Below are positions 31,801-39,067 of a stretch of DNA of 42,335 nt, one piece after another (position 1 is the stretch's first letter; the number at the start of each line of letters is the position of its first letter). The notes below the pieces were generated by a model. It was not told where the DNA came from. It did no database searches and worked only from the letters and a program-made list of their open reading frames with translations. Location of the stretch: positions 1-42,335 of the IMG/VR virus record IMGVR_UViG_3300017757_000028. The stretch is one strand, 5' to 3'. Source of the stretch: a virus. Both the position numbers and the translations under genes were made by a program.

Positions 31801-33342
31801 GCAAAACTCACAGTTAAAGACCGTGTTGGTACTGTTGATACACTCTATCTGACTGATGTCCAGGGTGAACACTTTATCAATACTGAAGACATTTATTATT
31901 ATACTGATCCAATTAATAGTCCAAATACAACTGCAAATTCTGGAGCAACCGTAAATGGAACATCTTCTATAAGGGTTAGTAATTGTACTGGAAATGTTTT
32001 CAGAATTAAACAAAGAAATCATGCTAATCATGGTGGAAATAGTAGAGTTACAATTGAAGATATAGAACCAGATACTAAAACAACTGTTACTACAGCAAAA
32101 TTTGATATTAACGATACTTTAGTTTCTGTTGAAGATATAAGCGCATTTGCAACTTATGAGAATTCTACTTCTAATTCCGGATATGCTCTTATTAATACGG
32201 AAGTTGTTGCATATAGCGCAGTAACTGCTGGTTCTGGGAATGCAGGAACTCTTACAATTTCGGATAGAGGTTTAAACGGAACTACTAAAACTATTCATAG
32301 TATTAATTCTACTATCAGATCTTATCAAGTAAATGGTATTTCTCTCATGAGAATTAATACTACTCATAGTATTCCATCAACTTATCATTCTATGGATAAT
32401 TCAAATCTTGATTATTACTATCTAGAATTTGATAGATCCACACAATTCCCAACTGCTAGGGATAGTGGTGATGCAATGTTAAATTTTGCATCTCGAAAGG
32501 GATTTGGTGGAAAAGATGTTGGTGTTTCTCAAAACTATCAATATAGTACGATCAAACCTAAATTTAATGTTATTACTCCAGGAAAAGGTACTTCAGTAGA
32601 ATGTAATATTAGAACAATTTCTGGAACTAGTGCTGGAGGAAATGAAGTTCCATTCCTCGATCAAGGATACGAACCTGTAACTTTAAATAAGAACACTAAG
32701 TTCGATACACCAAGAATGCTTGCATCTAGAGTTAATGAACTTGAACAATTGGATGGTATTCCTCGTAATAGATCTTTATCTTTGAGGGTTGATATGGTGT
32801 CGGGTAATGAAAATATGTCTCCAGTATTGGACTTACAAAACGCAGGATTTGTTATTGGTAGAAACAAAATAAATAGCCCAGTTAGTGATTATGTTAATGA
32901 CTCCAGATCTAATAAAAAGAAGAATGATCCACATGGGGCAGTATTTGTAACGAAAGCAATTTCACTTGCAAATCCAGCAACTAGTTTAAAAGTTTATATT
33001 GCCGCACATAGACAAGAATCTGCAGATTTTAGAGTTTTCTACAGTCTTTTTAAAGCAGATTCTAGTGGTATTGATCCCGAATTTACTCCATTCCCAGGAT
33101 ATGATAATTTAATTGATGATGATGGGGATGGGTTTGGTGATAGAGTAATTGATCCAGATAAGAATAGTGGGAGAGCAGATGCTTTTGTTACTGCAAATGA
33201 TAAGAACGGATTTTCTGAATATCAATTCTCCGTTAATGACTTGGAACAGTTTACTGCTTTTGCAATTAAAGTTGTTATGTCATCAACGAACGAATGTACT
33301 CCTGTTAAATTGAAAGATTTTAGAGCTATCGCACTTGCATAA
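25831..33342 (+). CDS. DUF4815 virion structural protein, probable baseplate/fibre component (2503 aa)
   Basis: The N-terminal 550 residues show the DUF4815 pattern: LNVNPYFDDFDKDDNFYKVL, then FKPGYPVQARELTNLQSILQ (about 29-48) and later YIRGTFVHVKQQRIVLD. Homologues occur in tail or fibre proteins of many phages. The middle is beta-rich, with one GGSGYISG repeat and an 'INTEVVAYS...RGLNGT' module. The C-terminus has a DDDGDGFGD calcium-type loop (2429-2437) and ends LEQFTAFAIKVVMSS...RAIALA. It lies where T4 has gp9-gp12 and probably takes over short-fibre/peripheral baseplate roles, but no single T4 homologue can be claimed. Expressed from the gp8 late promoter. Confidence 0.85.
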   Translation: MPQKTNLNVNPYFDDFDKDDNFYKVLFKPGYPVQARELTNLQSILQNQIESFGKHTFKEGSLVIPGEQTCDDTFTTIKVNRDHLGIDVSVYLDAIVSANGGKGSELLSKNTNISARISGYLLPPQEGVEEITLFVKFITGDGEEGTSFEDGEELLLQDNIAYGNTSILSGDSVFTLSSINAVNTGYAFGITDGIYYIRGTFVHVKQQRIVLDPYNNTPSYRVGFDIIENILNSDQEPKLNDNAKGFTNYAAPGADRLKIELKLTKKQLTDNEDTSFVELVRIEEGVIKKIQNTSQYSEIKKYFAKRTFEESGNYAVDNFIVDVVDLLNDETGNGGLFTEEELTDDGNVPKEENMGIRVSAGTAYVRGFDIDHIGSTIVDVPKPRKTKPPTKARIPFDMGSLIRVNNVHGTPFINIGGSTANVIGLYNKRRDGVDNGGLLDGTGQGDEIGKARVYWFGLTDAKYTGAETSFDLYLYDIQTYTEVKVTNFETSDKAPDGSRIRGLSSGAVGYVSARSGRDLSLAQTSGNFLKGEDVIINEVDETITSITKVTVYDISDIKSVYQDFSSLSGNTNAPDFVADTVLYEQPLANVGATDLLDIVADGSGHYGQVSGRYFAGINGGLKKGSILKYQSTGNADPTYNTVVRVRPGGKKIELVDAPFTVSNVCDKAIVTGQHIFSLMAPKILAYGDNGLYAPMPVENIASVDLSSANLTITKQISGQNVSGNQKTISISEVLDTSAGIVTAFFESFDQERYGITDASGSPVAIDSGMVTLGANAESITFTNLVNANNYTFNVTLKKEGVTNKSKEFVRSSTLDIVRTTGISTVTGLSTSPYYGTRVEDEEISLNVPDVVNLRAVYESSTNDAPVLDKLTFSTGLALNQSVIVGEKIFGNESRSVGQVVSRTSTTVDYIALNDDTFTVGESVIFKDSSVEAVVQQVNPGTYLDVTSNYSLNKSHGHQFCNYSKIERREGSPTPDRKLKIIFDYYKVGAGNAGDIFTVNSYTADRFGDIPLLSNGLRASDMIDFRPRVKPWTDISGYETKSPFAFESREFEYTYKYVISPGESSSVGYTYYLPRVDLVTLNKSGQIEVTQGVSADEPESPTLSDDSMELAQVFLPPYLYNTTKDPRVVLRDNRRFTMRDIGALENRIENLEDVTSLTMLELTANTTKVTDANGLNRFKSGFVVSDFKDKSIMNKKLSTVDVNTGKGVLVAPVDMWTIDAELRYHPNIDVDTADLSQDLELPPASGCQKTGDLITIKYKEKEWITQPHATKVENVNPFNVITFTGGVILDPSSDNWVRTIYLPDNQRTESTGAKWKQQAKTTTSISDPIKDHEIYKKGGGRGEKVKRVFTTQQITTKTKFKPKLTGPSREFDYVEDVKVSGEADPWMRSRNVSFFADGLRPNQRHYLYLDSQQVNYVPRIFEIEMNSGTFDHKENVIVHNKSGNKKVGYFPLAKPNRKIGNQASPEISAGLGKPSLGAEKYTVNPYDKNAPAPGDGYSPTSTLLNVNIKRLAKNQKFFGFVKKGFHIEGEKSGACATVKDVKLLSDNWGDILGSFYIRDPNGDPLPSIRVKSGTKTVKITSVKPGEVEVPGSTTSFALGSYSGDGTILTQETSRVSVRNPVKPQPLDTIKVITPVETTIRVIDDFEREDDTEKKVKAVHRDPLAQSFTVDENGAFLTSFDLYFASVDPKKKVYIELRTMELGTPTNLLVEDYTKTYLKPEDINVSDDPLKPKATNVRFSSPVYLEPDTEYAIVILSPSSDRYEMWTAEMGQKTVNSSKLIRQGEVDVNDVVVTKQYIGGSLFKSQNGTIWTPSQMQDLTFTLYKAKFKETGSVIFYNSDITPKGDNAQKPDNNPIEAYPRKLKVPISGTFSPNGAKLGTKIIQGSGTTGITGYVDRLGAAIQSNDSTAVSIAKSGTDYTPGTYTGVNLFSLGGRGEGAPCNGEGAVATIEVNSAGNISLVTVTTGGSGYISGEHVGITTSDLGGSSAGGFGAKLTVKDRVGTVDTLYLTDVQGEHFINTEDIYYYTDPINSPNTTANSGATVNGTSSIRVSNCTGNVFRIKQRNHANHGGNSRVTIEDIEPDTKTTVTTAKFDINDTLVSVEDISAFATYENSTSNSGYALINTEVVAYSAVTAGSGNAGTLTISDRGLNGTTKTIHSINSTIRSYQVNGISLMRINTTHSIPSTYHSMDNSNLDYYYLEFDRSTQFPTARDSGDAMLNFASRKGFGGKDVGVSQNYQYSTIKPKFNVITPGKGTSVECNIRTISGTSAGGNEVPFLDQGYEPVTLNKNTKFDTPRMLASRVNELEQLDGIPRNRSLSLRVDMVSGNENMSPVLDLQNAGFVIGRNKINSPVSDYVNDSRSNKKKNDPHGAVFVTKAISLANPATSLKVYIAAHRQESADFRVFYSLFKADSSGIDPEFTPFPGYDNLIDDDGDGFGDRVIDPDKNSGRADAFVTANDKNGFSEYQFSVNDLEQFTAFAIKVVMSSTNECTPVKLKDFRAIALA

Positions 33343-33343
33343 T

Positions 33344-33559
33344 ATGGAACAAGAAGATCTAACTCGTGTTGAAGGTGAACAAAACCTTTATAGAGACAAC
33401 AAAACCAACGCTATTATTAATACTGATAATGCTAGTTACATTCAATATATGAAAATGAAGAAAAAGAGTCAGACAGAAAGAGAAGAACTTGACACACTTA
33501 AGAAAGATATTGCAGAAATCAAATCTTTACTCAAGGAGATTACTAATGGACCCAGATGA
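33344..33559 (+). CDS. Small coiled-coil protein in the late operon (71 aa)
   Basis: ATG at 33344, one base after the upstream stop; an earlier in-frame TTG inside the previous gene is rejected. The product starts MEQEDLTRVEGEQNLYRDNK and ends in a charged coiled coil (EREELDTLKKDIAEIKSLLK). The 'LTRVEGExNLYRD..TNAIINTDN..YxxY' text looks like a conserved cyanophage protein found among tail genes. It overlaps the next gene by 14 bases. It may be a small virion or chaperone protein; function not known. Confidence 0.75.
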   Translation: MEQEDLTRVEGEQNLYRDNKTNAIINTDNASYIQYMKMKKKSQTEREELDTLKKDIAEIKSLLKEITNGPR

Positions 33560-33725
33560 CATCAAACTTGAATCACTTTCTAAACAATTTGCATATCAAA
33601 AATTAGCAAATGAAATTGATGAATGCGATTCTATTGCTATGTTAAAAGACATTACAAAGTCTTATGCAAAACTTTATTTAAAGCAACAAGAAGTTGTTTC
33701 TGTATTGGGACTTGAAGGAATATAA
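33546..33725 (+). CDS. Small helical protein in the late operon (59 aa)
   Basis: ATG at 33546, inside the end of the previous gene; an upstream in-frame ATG at 33489 would deepen the overlap and is rejected. The protein begins MDPDDIKLESLSKQFAYQKL and is alpha-helical throughout (NEIDECDSIAMLKDITKSYA, then KLYLKQQEVVSVLGL). It looks like a conserved short cyanophage family with no known role. Its stop codon lies inside the late-promoter motif at 33721. Confidence 0.75.
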   Translation: MDPDDIKLESLSKQFAYQKLANEIDECDSIAMLKDITKSYAKLYLKQQEVVSVLGLEGI

Positions 33726-33728
33726 ATA
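33721..33728 (+). promoter_or_regulatory. Late promoter TATAAATA overlapping a stop codon
   Basis: TATAAATA starts two bases before the stop of the upstream gene (TAA at 33723-33725) and lies 25 bases before the ATG at 33754. It should start a transcript for the fibre-like, neck and terminase genes. Confidence 0.65.
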
Positions 33729-33753
33729 TTCTTACATCCTGAACTGTATATAA

Positions 33754-33981
33754 ATGGCTGAAATCAAAGTCAGAGTAGGTCAACAACCAGCAGTAAAAGT
33801 AATATCTTCTCTTGCTGGTGCTCAAGGTCTCTCTTTGGCAGAACTCAGTGATGTTAGTGCTTCTAACTTGCAGAATGGTATGGTACTGGTTTATAACAGT
33901 GCTATTAAAAAGTGGGAAGCAACTTTGGAGCTCACACCAGGTGCAACGCAGAATTTAGACATCAACGGAGGAAATTTCTGA
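33754..33981 (+). CDS. Small virion-associated protein (75 aa)
   Basis: ATG at 33754 behind a late promoter. The product starts MAEIKVRVGQQPAVKVISS and contains LSLAELSDVSASNLQNGMVL followed by VYNSAIKKWEAT. The 'LxDLSDVxxxxxxDGxVLVYNxxxxxW' motif is very common in cyanophage tail-fibre-associated proteins and probably is a small beta module that joins fibre or baseplate parts. The next gene, a 570-aa fibre-like protein, starts right after its stop, so the two probably work together. Confidence 0.75.
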   Translation: MAEIKVRVGQQPAVKVISSLAGAQGLSLAELSDVSASNLQNGMVLVYNSAIKKWEATLELTPGATQNLDINGGNF

Positions 33982-33982
33982 C

Positions 33983-35695
33983 ATGGCAAGTATTATTAGG
34001 ATTAAAAGATCCTCAGGTACTAGCAAACCAGCCAGTTTACAATGGGGTGAACTTGGATACGTAACTGGTATTGGTAGTTACGGAGGAGTAAATCAATACA
34101 AGGATAGAATATTTCTTGGCGATGATGGTACTAACTCCAATCCTGTAGGTGGTTTCTATTACACCTCAATGATGGAGCATACTCCTGGAAATATTCCAGT
34201 TGCTTCTCATAACGGAAGAAACCAAGATAGAGGTGTTGTTGCCATTATGGCACCAGCAACTAACTCTGGATTGAGTGGTGCAGAATCACTTAAGGTTGAT
34301 CAATGGAATGTAGATAATATTAGAATTGATGGAAATATAATTTCATCAACTGATACTGATGGAGATATTAAATTAGATCCTCACGGTTCGGGTGAAATTC
34401 ATATCCCAGATGATACTTTCCTATCATTTGGTGATGATAAAGATGCAAAATTTGAATATGATGAAGACGGAGTTAATCAGTTAACTTATACTGGTGCAGA
34501 TCTCCGAATTAATGTTGATACAAATTCTTCTGATAAAGATACTGGCGCACTGATTGTAGAAGGTGGCGTTGGTATTGAAAAAAATGTAAATATTGGTGAA
34601 AATATTGCGGTTACCGGTACTTCACAACTCGGTTTAATCAAAATTGATGATAATATTATTTCCAGTGTTACAGGTAGTAATAATACTATTTTCATTGATC
34701 CATATCCCGATGGATTAAGTAATGAAGGTTCTGTTATTATTAAGGGAGACTTGCAAGTTGATGGTACAACTACTACCATTAATTCTACAAGTTCTACATT
34801 AAATGATCCTATTATGCATCTTGGTGATGTAACCAGCACCAGAACGGTGATGGCAACTCATACAAGTGGAACTAATGTAATTACTTTAGATTCGATTGTT
34901 GGCATTAACACTGGTGATGTTATTGCACATGCTAACATTCCCAATGCAACAACAGTTTCCTCTTATAATACGGGAACTAAAGTTGTCACAATGTCAGCAA
35001 GTAGTACTTCTGGTATTTCAACAACTGAGCAAGTAACAATTACTCATGCTTACGATAGTAATACTGATAGAGGTATTTCTTTCACATTTAATACTAGTTC
35101 TGGAGTATCAAATAATAAAAGTGGTTTCTTTGGTATGGAGGATGACTCCATTGCCACCAGTACTGCTGGATTAAATAATCACGGAACTCATGCTGATGAT
35201 AGTAGAAGATGGGTATATGTTCCCGATGCTGCTATTGCAAATAGTGTTGTATCAGGAACTAAAGGTTTCCTTGATGTTAAGGGTATTTACTATCAGTCTG
35301 GTGATTACGCGACTGGTGGTGTTACATACTTTGATAGCACTGGTCTTCAGAGATCTACTAATGCAGTTGCATCTCCAGTCACTACTTCTAAACAGATTCT
35401 GACTGCTATTACAAAAGAAACTTTAGTGTTATCAGTTGCAATTACAGTATCTGCTGGTGATATTATCAGACAAGATACTTCAAATGCATATGGTGTTGTT
35501 GAGACTGGTGTTTCTGGTTCAACAACTGTGAGTTTGATTGGTGTAGAAGGTGGTGGTTTCCAAACAGGACAAAATCTCAGAAGAGAAGGTCAGAATGGAG
35601 TAGTATCAAATCTTGCCTCAACTCCTAATACTGTTACCCCCATATATACTAATAAGCCCCACTGGACTTCAACACTTGATGGGGGAATTTTCTGA
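33983..35695 (+). CDS. Fibre-like virion structural protein (570 aa)
   Basis: ATG at 33983 with GGAGG 12 bases upstream. The N-terminus MASIIRIKRSSGTSKPASLQ followed by WGELGYV and DRIFLGDDG is the short beta attachment domain typical of cyanophage fibre-like proteins ('xIRIKRS...LxxGELAY.....RLFIG'). The middle repeats beta-rich 'GDIKLDPHGSGEI' and 'GALIVEGGVGIEKNVNIGEN' text, as in trimeric fibre shafts. The C-terminal part has TSGISTTEQVTI-type strands and ends HWTSTLDGGIF. It is probably trimeric and at the virion surface. No host-range domain is recognisable by eye. Confidence 0.75.
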   Translation: MASIIRIKRSSGTSKPASLQWGELGYVTGIGSYGGVNQYKDRIFLGDDGTNSNPVGGFYYTSMMEHTPGNIPVASHNGRNQDRGVVAIMAPATNSGLSGAESLKVDQWNVDNIRIDGNIISSTDTDGDIKLDPHGSGEIHIPDDTFLSFGDDKDAKFEYDEDGVNQLTYTGADLRINVDTNSSDKDTGALIVEGGVGIEKNVNIGENIAVTGTSQLGLIKIDDNIISSVTGSNNTIFIDPYPDGLSNEGSVIIKGDLQVDGTTTTINSTSSTLNDPIMHLGDVTSTRTVMATHTSGTNVITLDSIVGINTGDVIAHANIPNATTVSSYNTGTKVVTMSASSTSGISTTEQVTITHAYDSNTDRGISFTFNTSSGVSNNKSGFFGMEDDSIATSTAGLNNHGTHADDSRRWVYVPDAAIANSVVSGTKGFLDVKGIYYQSGDYATGGVTYFDSTGLQRSTNAVASPVTTSKQILTAITKETLVLSVAITVSAGDIIRQDTSNAYGVVETGVSGSTTVSLIGVEGGGFQTGQNLRREGQNGVVSNLASTPNTVTPIYTNKPHWTSTLDGGIF

Positions 35696-35703
35696 GGTAA
35701 TTA

Positions 35704-35889
35704 ATGGAAAATCAAAGTGAAGTGGATGTCAACGTTCTTATCAAGATTTATAATTCTAAATTAGCAGCAGTATCAAATCAAAATATTCTTCTTGAGGCAA
35801 AGTTAGCAACTTTAACTCAAGATTTTCAGGAGCAGATGGATACTTTGCTAGAAGAAAACGCTGACCTCAAAGCAAAATTAGAAAAGTAA
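35704..35889 (+). CDS. Small coiled-coil protein (61 aa)
   Basis: ATG at 35704 with GAGG at 35694-35697, overlapping the upstream stop. Residues 10-60 form an unbroken coiled coil (VLIKIYNSKLAAVSNQNILL, then EAKLATLTQDFQEQMD and LEENADLKAKLEK) with hydrophobic residues at a/d positions and a short acidic N-terminus. Small coiled-coil genes at this point between fibre and neck genes occur in other T4-like cyanophages as I recall. It could be a trimerisation or assembly factor. The next gene starts one base after its stop. Confidence 0.75.
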   Translation: MENQSEVDVNVLIKIYNSKLAAVSNQNILLEAKLATLTQDFQEQMDTLLEENADLKAKLEK

Positions 35890-35890
35890 T

Positions 35891-36754
35891 ATGGCAAAAC
35901 CATCAACTAAGCAAGGACTTATAGATTACTGTTTACGTCAACTTGGTGCTCCAGTGTTGGAAATCAACGTGGACGATGATCAAATTGATGATCTAGTTGA
36001 TGATGCAATTCAATATTTCAATGAACGTCATTTTGACGGTGTTGAAAAGATGTATCTCAAGTATAAGATTACTCAAGAAGATATTGATAGAGGAATAGGC
36101 GCACAATCTTCTGGTGATAAAACAGTTAATCCTACTGGAGGAGTAGGCATTGTAACTACAACTGCAACATCCGTTGGAGTTGCAGCATCAACATTTAATT
36201 TTTATGAAAATTCCAATTACATTCAAGTTCCTGATTCAGTAATTGGTATTGAAAAGATTTTTAAATTTGATACTAGTTCCATTTCTGGTGGAATGTTCAG
36301 TATTAAATATCAATTATTTTTAAACGATCTGTATTATTTCAATTCTGTTGAGTTGTTACAATATGCGATGGTAAAATCATATCTTGAAGATATTGACTTT
36401 TTACTAACGCCAGATAAACAAGTAAGATTTAATAAGAGACAAAATAGATTATATCTTGATATTGATTGGGGTTCACAAAATGTGGATAGTTTTATGGTTA
36501 TTGAATGTTATAGGGCATTAGATCCAGAATCATTTACAAAGATCTATAACGATAGTTTCTTAAAAAGATATTTGACTGCTTTGATTAAACGTCAGTGGGG
36601 TAGAAATCTCAGCAAGTTTAGAGGAGTTAAACTTCCTGGAGGAATTGAACTTAATGGTGGAGAAATCCTACAACAAGCAGATCAAGAACTTGCAGAAATC
36701 AAATCAAGGATGTCTATGGAATATGAACTTCCACCTCTCGACTTTATTGGATAA
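35891..36754 (+). CDS. gp13: gp13 neck (head completion) protein
   Basis: 287 residues against 309 in T4. The start (KQGLIDYCLRQLGAPVLEIN) followed by DDDQIDDLVDDAIQYFNERH is the standard cyanophage gp13 N-terminus. Further conserved parts are YYFNSVELLQYAMVKSYLED and the C-terminal RYLTALIKRQWGRNLSKF. gp13 binds the portal and, with gp14, forms the neck that joins head and tail. Its stop overlaps the gp14 start (TAATG), which suggests translational coupling of two proteins of one complex. Confidence 0.92.
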   Translation: MAKPSTKQGLIDYCLRQLGAPVLEINVDDDQIDDLVDDAIQYFNERHFDGVEKMYLKYKITQEDIDRGIGAQSSGDKTVNPTGGVGIVTTTATSVGVAASTFNFYENSNYIQVPDSVIGIEKIFKFDTSSISGGMFSIKYQLFLNDLYYFNSVELLQYAMVKSYLEDIDFLLTPDKQVRFNKRQNRLYLDIDWGSQNVDSFMVIECYRALDPESFTKIYNDSFLKRYLTALIKRQWGRNLSKFRGVKLPGGIELNGGEILQQADQELAEIKSRMSMEYELPPLDFIG

Positions 36755-38217
36755 TGGCACTTAATCCGTTTTTTCTACAAGGGACTGCATCTGAACAAAG
36801 ATTAGTCCAAGATATAATTAATGAACACCTGTCGTTTCATGGTGTTGAAGTAACTTATATACCAAGAAAATATGTAAATGTAAAAACGATTATTGATGAG
36901 GTCCAAACATCAAAATTTGATGATAATTTTGCGATTGAAGCATATGTTAATACGTTTGAGGGATATGGTGGAGCAGGAGATATCCTAACAAAGTTTGGTG
37001 TAAGTATTAGAGATGAATTAATTCTTACAGTTTCTAAAGAAAGATTTGAAGATTTTATTGCGCCATTTATGGCAGGTCAGGATGATGGTACAGATACTTC
37101 CATTATGCCTACTCCAACTCGTCCTAGAGAAGGAGACTTAATATATTTTCCCTTAGGTCAAAGATTATTTGAAGTAAAATTTGTTGAACATGAAGATCCC
37201 TTTTTTCAGTTAGGAAAAAATTATGTTTATCAACTAAAATGTGAACTCTTTGAATACGAAAATGAAGTTATCGATACAAGTATCGAAGGTATTGATACAC
37301 AAGTTCAAGATGAAGGATATATCACAACGTTGCAATTGATTGGTGTTGGCAAAACTGCTACTGCCATAGCAAGTATTAATGGATCTGTAACAAGTGGTTA
37401 CATAAAACAGATATTCCTTAATGATGGTGGAGGTGGATATACTTCTCCCCCTACCATCACATTTAGTCCATCACCAACAGGTCAAATTGGTGATGTACCT
37501 ACTGCAGAAAGTTTTTTAAAAACTAGTGGTGATGTTACTTCTGTTGATAGAATTTCTGTTACAAATTCTGGTGCCGGATATACAACTCCACCAACAATCA
37601 CAATAACTGGTGGCGGTGGTGTTGGAGCAGCTGCAACTGCTTCTATCATAACTAGTGGTCAAGGTGTAATTAGATTTACTGTTACTGATGGTGGTGTTGG
37701 TTATGGGACTGTTCCAATTGTTACTGTTGCAGGTCCACCATCAAGTGGTATTGCTCATACAGCAGTTGGTATTGCATCTATTGGTAATGTAGGATCTAAT
37801 ATTGTAGTTAAATCCATTTACATCCAAGATCCAGGAAGAGGGTATAGTTCTTCTCCAGAAGTTACTATTGCGGATCCAGAAATAATATCTGGTGTTGGAA
37901 CATCATATGTTGGTTTTGGAGGAACATATTTGTTTAATGAAATTATTATTGGTTCTAAATCTGGATTACAGGCAAGGGTTAAAGAGTGGGATCAAGATAA
38001 CTTTACTCTGAAGATTGCAAATGTTGGCATAGGTATTACTAGACCTACATTCTATCCTGGAGAAAACGTGGTTGGTGAGGACTCTGGTGCATCATATCCA
38101 GTTAAGATTTATACAGAGGATGATACCTATGATAAATATACCGAGAACGATGAGTTTGAATCTGCAGCAGACGATATCTTAGACTTCACAGAATCCAATC
38201 CATTTGGTACATATTAA
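36754..38217 (+). CDS. gp14: gp14 neck protein, enlarged by beta repeats
   Basis: 487 residues against 256 in T4. Residues 1-170 are the gp14 core: NPFFLQGTASEQRLVQDIIN, VTYIPRKYVN, then PREGDLIYFPLGQRLFEVKF and KNYVYQLKCELFEYENEVID. From about 210 to 390 there are four GxGYxxxP repeats (near 226, 272, 313 and 360) spaced 41-47 residues, of the kind also seen in the giant gp7-position protein. The C-terminus is acidic. gp14 closes the head-tail joint with gp13; the inserted domain probably faces outwards. The overlap of stop and start codons with both neighbours shows a coupled neck operon. Confidence 0.92.
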   Translation: MALNPFFLQGTASEQRLVQDIINEHLSFHGVEVTYIPRKYVNVKTIIDEVQTSKFDDNFAIEAYVNTFEGYGGAGDILTKFGVSIRDELILTVSKERFEDFIAPFMAGQDDGTDTSIMPTPTRPREGDLIYFPLGQRLFEVKFVEHEDPFFQLGKNYVYQLKCELFEYENEVIDTSIEGIDTQVQDEGYITTLQLIGVGKTATAIASINGSVTSGYIKQIFLNDGGGGYTSPPTITFSPSPTGQIGDVPTAESFLKTSGDVTSVDRISVTNSGAGYTTPPTITITGGGGVGAAATASIITSGQGVIRFTVTDGGVGYGTVPIVTVAGPPSSGIAHTAVGIASIGNVGSNIVVKSIYIQDPGRGYSSSPEVTIADPEIISGVGTSYVGFGGTYLFNEIIIGSKSGLQARVKEWDQDNFTLKIANVGIGITRPTFYPGENVVGEDSGASYPVKIYTEDDTYDKYTENDEFESAADDILDFTESNPFGTY

Positions 38218-39062
38218 TGTTAGGTTCATATTATTATCATGAAATAATTAGAAAAACGATTATATCGTTTGGAACATTATTTAACGATATCCATATCAGG
38301 CATACGGATGGTTCTGGTATTGATGCTAGTGATATAAAAGTTCCTCTCGCATATGGACCTAGCCAAAAGTTTTTGGCAAGAATAACACAACAAGCAGATC
38401 TGAATAAAGCAGTTCAGATTACAATGCCAAGAATGTCATTTGAGATGACATCAATACAATACGATTCTACTAGAAAATCAAGTTTAGTTCAAACATATAA
38501 AACTTGTGATGATGGTGGTAGAGCAAAAAAAGTTTTTATGCCTGTACCATATAATATTGGATTTGAACTTAATATTCTTTCAAAATTAAATGATGATGCT
38601 CTACAAATTGTAGAACAAATTTTACCATATTTCCAACCACATTTTAATTTAACTGTAGATTTAATTGATTCAATTGGAGAAAAAAGAGATATTCCAATTA
38701 TTCTTGAATCTATAGGTTTTCAAGATGATTATGAAGGAAACTTTGATACAAGAAGATCTTTAATATACACACTACAATTTACAGCAAAAACTTATCTGTT
38801 TGGTCCCATTGCTGATAGTAGTGATGGTCTTATCCGTAAGGTTCAGGTTGATATGTACACAAGTACAGATATTAAGACCGCTAAGCGTGAGATGAGATAT
38901 ACAGTCACACCAACTGCTAAAGAGGACAAAAATAATGATGGTGTTATTAATGAAGCAGATCACAAACTTCTCCAACCTGGAGATAACTTTGGTTTCGATG
39001 AAGAATGGGAGTTCTTTGCCGATTCTAAAAATTACTCTCCCTCAAGACAAACTGACATCTAA
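38217..39062 (+). CDS. gp15: gp15 tail terminator / sheath stabiliser, with EF-hand-like loop
   Basis: 281 residues, near the T4 length (272). The N-terminus GSYYYHEIIRKTIISFGTLF, then NDIHIRH, the middle QITMPRMSFEMTSIQYDSTR and NIGFELNILSKLNDDALQIV are typical for cyanophage gp15. gp15 forms a hexamer on the last sheath ring and joins the tail to the neck. Near the C-terminus, residues 237-248 (DKNNDGVINEAD) have the D-x-N-x-D-G-x-I-x-x-x-D order of a calcium loop of dockerin/EF-hand type; calcium binding is inferred. Starts on the last base of the gp14 stop. Confidence 0.92.
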   Translation: MLGSYYYHEIIRKTIISFGTLFNDIHIRHTDGSGIDASDIKVPLAYGPSQKFLARITQQADLNKAVQITMPRMSFEMTSIQYDSTRKSSLVQTYKTCDDGGRAKKVFMPVPYNIGFELNILSKLNDDALQIVEQILPYFQPHFNLTVDLIDSIGEKRDIPIILESIGFQDDYEGNFDTRRSLIYTLQFTAKTYLFGPIADSSDGLIRKVQVDMYTSTDIKTAKREMRYTVTPTAKEDKNNDGVINEADHKLLQPGDNFGFDEEWEFFADSKNYSPSRQTDI

Positions 39063-39067
39063 TAATT

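Noticed and set aside
34486-34839. Minus-strand 117-codon frame in the fibre-like gene
   Set aside because: Shadow of Ser/Thr/Gly-rich coding sequence; no start signals.
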